Virus record (IMG/VR): IMGVR_UViG_3300044712_000614
Location: 1-33,596 of that record
Strand: one strand, 5' to 3'
Source of the DNA: a virus
Length of the DNA: 33,596 bases
This document shows, one piece after another, positions 31,085-33,596 of this stretch. Both the position numbers and the translations under genes were made by a program. Under the pieces are notes generated by a model. The model saw nothing but the letters and a program-made list of their open reading frames with translations. It was not told the DNA's origin and did no database searches. Each line of letters opens with the position of its first letter. Positions within the stretch are counted from its first letter, which is position 1.

Positions 31085-31455
31085 TCCAGTATATCCAGCG
31101 CCAGCGCGCGTGGTCAAAGAGGACATTCGGCCCTGGGAAACGAACGGTGGGGCTGAAGCGACACATCCTCAAGGAACTGGCCGAGATCACGGCTGAGCCT
31201 GAGAGCCTGGAGGAGTGGGTTGACGTCGTCATTCTCGCGCTGGATGGCGCATGGCGCGCTGGGCATAACCCTGCCGAAATAGTTGCCGAGTTGCAGCGGA
31301 AGCAGTCCATTAACTTCAAACGAGAATGGCCGCCTCCTGGCCCACAGCATAATCCTACTGAGTACATCCGCCATCGGTGCAAGGGGTGTGGGTTTCCAGT
31401 TGCAGAGGGTGGTGCGTTCTGTGGTGAGTGTGCATGCGAAGACGAGGCGCCATGA
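31072..31455 (+). CDS. DUF550 nucleotide pyrophosphohydrolase with C-terminal zinc ribbon
   Basis: A 127-residue protein with GGAGG upstream of the ATG at 31072. The first 90 residues match DUF550: AWSKRTFGPGKRTVGLKRHILKELAEI and EEWVDVVILALDGAWRAGHNPAEIV. Metal-binding acids are visible (E35, E38, E48, D51). This all-alpha (MazG-like) fold hydrolyses (d)NTPs such as dATP/dGTP. The C-terminus adds a zinc ribbon (CKGCGFPVAEGGAFCGEC; C103, C106, C117, C120). DUF550 proteins (MazZ) aid 2-aminoadenine synthesis in phages with PurZ; no PurZ is present here, so pool balancing or dNTP removal is more likely. Confidence 0.8.
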   Translation: MFKLIQYIQRQRAWSKRTFGPGKRTVGLKRHILKELAEITAEPESLEEWVDVVILALDGAWRAGHNPAEIVAELQRKQSINFKREWPPPGPQHNPTEYIRHRCKGCGFPVAEGGAFCGECACEDEAP

Positions 31456-31628
31456 CCAACGTTCCCGACGTGAAAATGGCTGCAGCAGGTGAGGCCAATC
31501 TCTACCTCATCATCTACCGCCACGACGGCCGCGAATGGCGCACGGTAGGCGAAGGCCCAACACCGGAAGCGGCAGCGGCCAGCTTTCGAAGGGATCATCC
31601 CCACGTAGAACTCGTGAGATGTGAATGA
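31452..31628 (+). CDS. Small early protein of 58 residues, unknown
   Basis: Coupled by an ATGA overlap to the DUF550 gene. The product is one small alpha/beta segment (ANLYLIIYRHDGREWRTVGEGPTPEAAAASFRRDHPH), like small phage proteins of unknown role. No motif is recognised. Confidence 0.5.
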   Translation: MTNVPDVKMAAAGEANLYLIIYRHDGREWRTVGEGPTPEAAAASFRRDHPHVELVRCE

Positions 31629-31870
31629 ACATCGAGCAACTGACGCTTCCATTGAGCCAATTTTCCGCTCTGTACCTACCGCACAGTGGCAATGTCGTCT
31701 TCTATCGGAACGGCAATGATCTCGGATTCATGCGATGGGCAGACAAGACTCTCTTCGTGGTGACTGGTTGCTCGGTGTCGAAGGATCTGCAGCCTGTTGC
31801 TGCCGAGTACATACGGACGCACGCACTACCGACAGATGACGAAGCCATCATCATCAGACCGGGGGCATGA
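31625..31870 (+). CDS. Small early protein of 81 residues, unknown
   Basis: Starts at 31625 by ATGA overlap. The product is strand-rich (FSALYLPHSGNVVFYRNGNDLGFMRWADKTLFVVTG) with a closing helix and an acidic end. No family is recognised. It is one of the small genes that fill the early operon between the nucleotide and DNA enzymes. Confidence 0.5.
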   Translation: MNIEQLTLPLSQFSALYLPHSGNVVFYRNGNDLGFMRWADKTLFVVTGCSVSKDLQPVAAEYIRTHALPTDDEAIIIRPGA

Positions 31871-31871
31871 T

Positions 31872-32396
31872 ATGGACCTCACCATCGCGGAGATCCGCGC
31901 CAAGACAATCGTCGACCAGCTGGCCCCTTTCTGCAGCCGGATCGAGATCGCCGGCAGCATCCGCCGGCGGCAGCCCCAGGTTGGCGACATCGACCTGGTC
32001 ATTGAGCCGCTACCGGGGAAGCGCCGCTACATCCGGGAGCGCTGTCTGTCCTGGCGCCCCCAGCTCCTGCAGGACGGCCAGATCAACCTCGTGTTCAGCC
32101 TCAAGGAGACGCAGGTCGACATCTTCTTCTCCGACGAGCCTGGCGCGGATCTCTTCAGCGAGCCGACTAACTTCGGCAGCCTCCTGGTGTGCAGGACCGG
32201 CAGCAAGGAGTTCAATGTCGCCCTGTGCGACCGCGCGAAGGATCGAGGCCTGCACTGGAATCCCTACCGTGGCGTCATAGAGCACGGCCGCGTCATTGCC
32301 TGCGCCACGGAGGAGGCCGTCTTCAAAGCCCTGGGCCTGGCCTGGATCAAACCGGAGGACCGCGAGATCACGAGTGTACGGGCCGGCGCTGTGTAG
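31872..32396 (+). CDS. Minimal Pol X-like nucleotidyltransferase
   Basis: A 174-residue protein. The Pol beta superfamily motif is clear: IEIAGSIRRRQPQVGDIDLVIEP (G28, S29, D39, D41), and the third acid is in QVDIFFS (D83). The C-terminal part keeps the palm subdomain (TNFGSLLVCRTGSKEFNVALCDRAKDRG, GLHWNPYRGV). It lacks the N-terminal 8-kDa lyase and HhH domains of full Pol X enzymes. The likely activity is nucleotide addition to DNA or RNA ends, perhaps repair or end processing during transposition. It lies next to the methylase at the end of the early operon. Confidence 0.8.
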   Translation: MDLTIAEIRAKTIVDQLAPFCSRIEIAGSIRRRQPQVGDIDLVIEPLPGKRRYIRERCLSWRPQLLQDGQINLVFSLKETQVDIFFSDEPGADLFSEPTNFGSLLVCRTGSKEFNVALCDRAKDRGLHWNPYRGVIEHGRVIACATEEAVFKALGLAWIKPEDREITSVRAGAV

Positions 32397-32526
32397 TGCC
32401 GGCGAACAAGTCAGAGCGGCGCCAACCGCTCCAACCGATAGACGTTTGACCCGTCCATCACCCTGCCAAAGCTGCTCGCCGACGTGGCACACTCAGCTGA
32501 CGGCAGACTATCGGAAGGAGCACGCA
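32397..32526 (+). other. 130-base intergenic gap before the methylase gene
   Basis: The longest gap in the early operon. It has no convincing promoter and no open frame; TTTGACC near 32446 has no matching -10. The GGAAGGAG just before 32527 is the ribosome site of the methylase gene. Confidence 0.5.
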
Positions 32527-33312
32527 GTGAAAAGTCCTCTCAACTATCTCGGTGGCAAGTCCCGCCTGGCCGAGCGCATCGTCAAACTCATCCCCTCCGA
32601 CCACCTCTGCTACTGCGAACCGTTCTGTGGCGCAGCCTGGGTGCTGTTCAGCAAGGAGGAGTCGAAGGTAGAGGTTATCAACGATGCCGACGGCGAACTT
32701 GTGGTGTTCTGGCGTGTGATCCAGAACCACCTCGACGAGTTCCTGCGCTACTACAAGTGGGCCGTGATCTCCCGTCGCATCTTCACCCTGGAGAACATGA
32801 AGAACCCCGAGACGTTGACGGACATCCAGCGCGCCGTCCGCTATTTCTACCTGCAGAAGCTCGGCTTCGGCGGGAAGACGTTCAAGAGGACGTTCGGGTA
32901 TTCGGCCACCGAGCCGTCGCACCTGGGCGTGGCGACGATCCAGGACCGCCTCCTGGAGGTCCACTGGCGGCTTGAGCGAGTGACGATCGAACACCTGGAC
33001 GCGGTCAACTGCATCGAGCGCTACGACCGCCCGACCACGCTGTTCTACATCGACCCTCCCTACTGGTCGACGGCCGGGTACGCCATCAAGTGGGGCGAGG
33101 CCGACTTCATCCGGCTCCGCAAGGCCCTCGACAAGGTCCATGGCCGCTTCCTGCTGTCATTGAATGATCACCCGGAGGTCCGCAAGCTATTCGCCGGCTT
33201 CCGGATCAGGTCTGTCAGCACGTCCTACAGCGCCGCCAATGGCCGCGTCCGTGGAGGGGGCCGGTCCCATGGAAGGTCCGAGGTAATCATCGACAACCTC
33301 GACCGTCGATAA
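32527..33312 (+). CDS. DNA adenine-N6 methylase (D12/Dam class)
   Basis: A 261-residue protein; GTG start at 32527 with GGAAGGAG upstream. A long upstream extension in frame is not supported. Motifs: NYLGGKSRL (the start typical of D12 enzymes), CYCEPFCGAAWVLF (SAM-binding, residues 28-41), NDADGEL and the catalytic DPPY (TLFYIDPPYWSTAGY, residues 176-179). Dam-type enzymes usually methylate GATC; many GATC sites are present, so avoidance is not apparent. It probably protects phage DNA from host restriction, like other end-located modification genes of Mu-like phages. It ends before two hairpins. Confidence 0.85.
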   Translation: MKSPLNYLGGKSRLAERIVKLIPSDHLCYCEPFCGAAWVLFSKEESKVEVINDADGELVVFWRVIQNHLDEFLRYYKWAVISRRIFTLENMKNPETLTDIQRAVRYFYLQKLGFGGKTFKRTFGYSATEPSHLGVATIQDRLLEVHWRLERVTIEHLDAVNCIERYDRPTTLFYIDPPYWSTAGYAIKWGEADFIRLRKALDKVHGRFLLSLNDHPEVRKLFAGFRIRSVSTSYSAANGRVRGGGRSHGRSEVIIDNLDRR

Positions 33313-33343
33313 ACAGGCCCACGTTCGCTCGACGTTGGCCTGT
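33313..33343 (+). terminator. Hairpin terminator candidate after the early operon
   Basis: ACAGGCCCACGT (33313-33324) pairs with ACGTTGGCCTGT (33332-33343) with one mismatch and a 7-base loop, right after the methylase stop. No T tract follows. It is a likely end of the rightward transcript or an RNA processing site. Confidence 0.6.
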
Positions 33344-33356
33344 GGCGGCCTGCAGG

Positions 33357-33394
33357 GGCCTTGCGGGGGTACTTCCAACACCCTCGCAACGGCC
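33357..33394 (+). terminator. Second hairpin, followed by TTT
   Basis: GGCC-TTGCGGGGGT (33357-33370) pairs with ACCCTCGCAA-C-GGCC (33380-33394) with one mismatch and a one-base bulge, leaving a 9-base loop. It is followed by TTTCAG, a short T tract. Together with the first hairpin it may act as a bidirectional or backup terminator protecting the right-end array from transcription. Confidence 0.5.
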
Positions 33395-33413
33395 TTTCAG
33401 GGGGTCGGAACAG

Positions 33414-33423
33414 TGCCAGAACC
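33414..33423 (-). repeat. Putative transposase-binding site R3
   Basis: Reads GGTTCTGGCA on the minus strand. The upstream AGTTCGCATC matches the left copy L2 (AGTTCGCGCC) at eight of ten positions, so the shared block extends to about 20 bases. Confidence 0.6.
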
Positions 33424-33464
33424 GATGCGAACTCGCCCGTTTTGGGCCTGTTCTGGCCTCGGAT

Positions 33465-33474
33465 TGCTAGAATC
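33465..33474 (-). repeat. Putative transposase-binding site R2
   Basis: Reads GATTCTAGCA on the minus strand, then ATC; the nine bases TTCTAGCAATC share exact identity with L2. It lies 51 bases outward of R3. An opposite-facing GTTCTGGCC occurs nearby at 33450-33458. Confidence 0.6.
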
Positions 33475-33550
33475 GCCCTCTGAGGCCCGCGTCCCCCCAG
33501 AAACCCCTGATATTCGGGCTAATTCAGGCTCCTGCGGGCTCCTTTGGCAT

Positions 33551-33570
33551 TGCCAGAGTCCCACGAGAGA
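33551..33570 (-). repeat. Putative transposase-binding site R1 (outermost right)
   Basis: The core GACTCTGGCA is at 33560-33551 (minus). The 20-base block 33551-33570 matches L1 at 15 of 20 positions. No CA end is visible close outside (the nearest are at 33562-33563 and 33588-33589), so the right terminus is unresolved and may lie near the window edge. Confidence 0.55.
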
Positions 33571-33596
33571 AAGCCCCCGGCCTCGCTCATGCTCGC

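Noticed and set aside
31072-31455. Z-genome (2-aminoadenine) pathway
   Set aside because: Only the DUF550 enzyme is present; no PurZ, DpoZ or DatZ-like gene is seen in the window.
73-33596. Target-site duplication and exact TG...CA ends
   Set aside because: TG at 73-74 is attractive, but no five-base repeat flanks it and no CA at the right edge, and the right-side spacing to the repeat differs. Ends left open.
1-33596. TAG stop codon reassignment
   Set aside because: The ATG-TAG at 23237-23232 raised it, but TAG ends several genes (for example 970, 4280, 7166, 7845, 13667, 14155) at sensible places.
1-33596. tRNA genes, CRISPR arrays, insertion sequences
   Set aside because: None seen by reading both strands; no regular spacer-repeat arrays and no cloverleaf-like sequence recognised.

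Overview
The window holds what looks like a nearly complete Mu-like transposable phage (or prophage) of about 33.4 kb. The core evidence is a MuA-type DDE transposase next to a MuB-type AAA ATPase, plus a Mu-type head module: small terminase, large terminase, gp29-type portal, gpI-type protease/scaffold, major capsid and gpF-type minor head protein. A short degenerate repeat, core GRYTCTRGCA, occurs four times in the first 260 bases and three times in the last 200, with the outermost copies facing inward. I read these as the left and right transposase-binding arrays. A possible host gene 3' end lies at 3-89. The host is probably a GC-rich Gram-negative bacterium. Several tail-region proteins carry Sec signal peptides and Asn/Thr/Gly-rich beta-strand or fibronectin-like repeats, a style I associate with the Planctomycetes-Verrucomicrobia-Lentisphaerae-Kiritimatiellae group. 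That host assignment is inference only.

Layout: transcription diverges from a short AT-rich switch at about 24.18-24.25 kb. Each side starts with a small ribbon-helix-helix protein, and a near-perfect 23-bp palindrome overlaps the -10 box and start codon of the rightward gene. Rightward (24.2-33.3 kb) is the early region: HTH protein, Lar-like restriction-alleviation protein, DUF3102-like protein, transposase A, ATPase B, several small proteins (one possibly GemA-like), a DUF550 nucleotide pyrophosphohydrolase fused to a zinc ribbon, a minimal Pol X nucleotidyltransferase and an adenine-N6 DNA methylase. It ends in two hairpins beside the right repeat array.

Leftward (24.2-0.1 kb) are three small genes, then a 325-bp leader holding a second 23-bp palindrome and a GC-rich hairpin. 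The late operon follows: Mu gp25-like protein, small and large terminase, portal, DUF1353, a papain-like cysteine peptidase, protease/scaffold, decoration protein, major capsid, head-completion proteins, tail tube, a cassette of fibre-like and exported proteins, a short tape measure, a tail-tip hub and two terminal unknowns. Most late junctions are ATGA-type overlaps. A tail tube and tape measure with no recognised contractile sheath suggest a siphovirus (B3/D3112-like).

The most unusual points are: six late-region proteins with export signals; a papain-like peptidase and no recognisable endolysin; early genes that run outward to the right end, unlike Mu; a Glu at the second catalytic position of the transposase; and transposase-binding repeats inside the last late gene, one of which supplies its stop codon.
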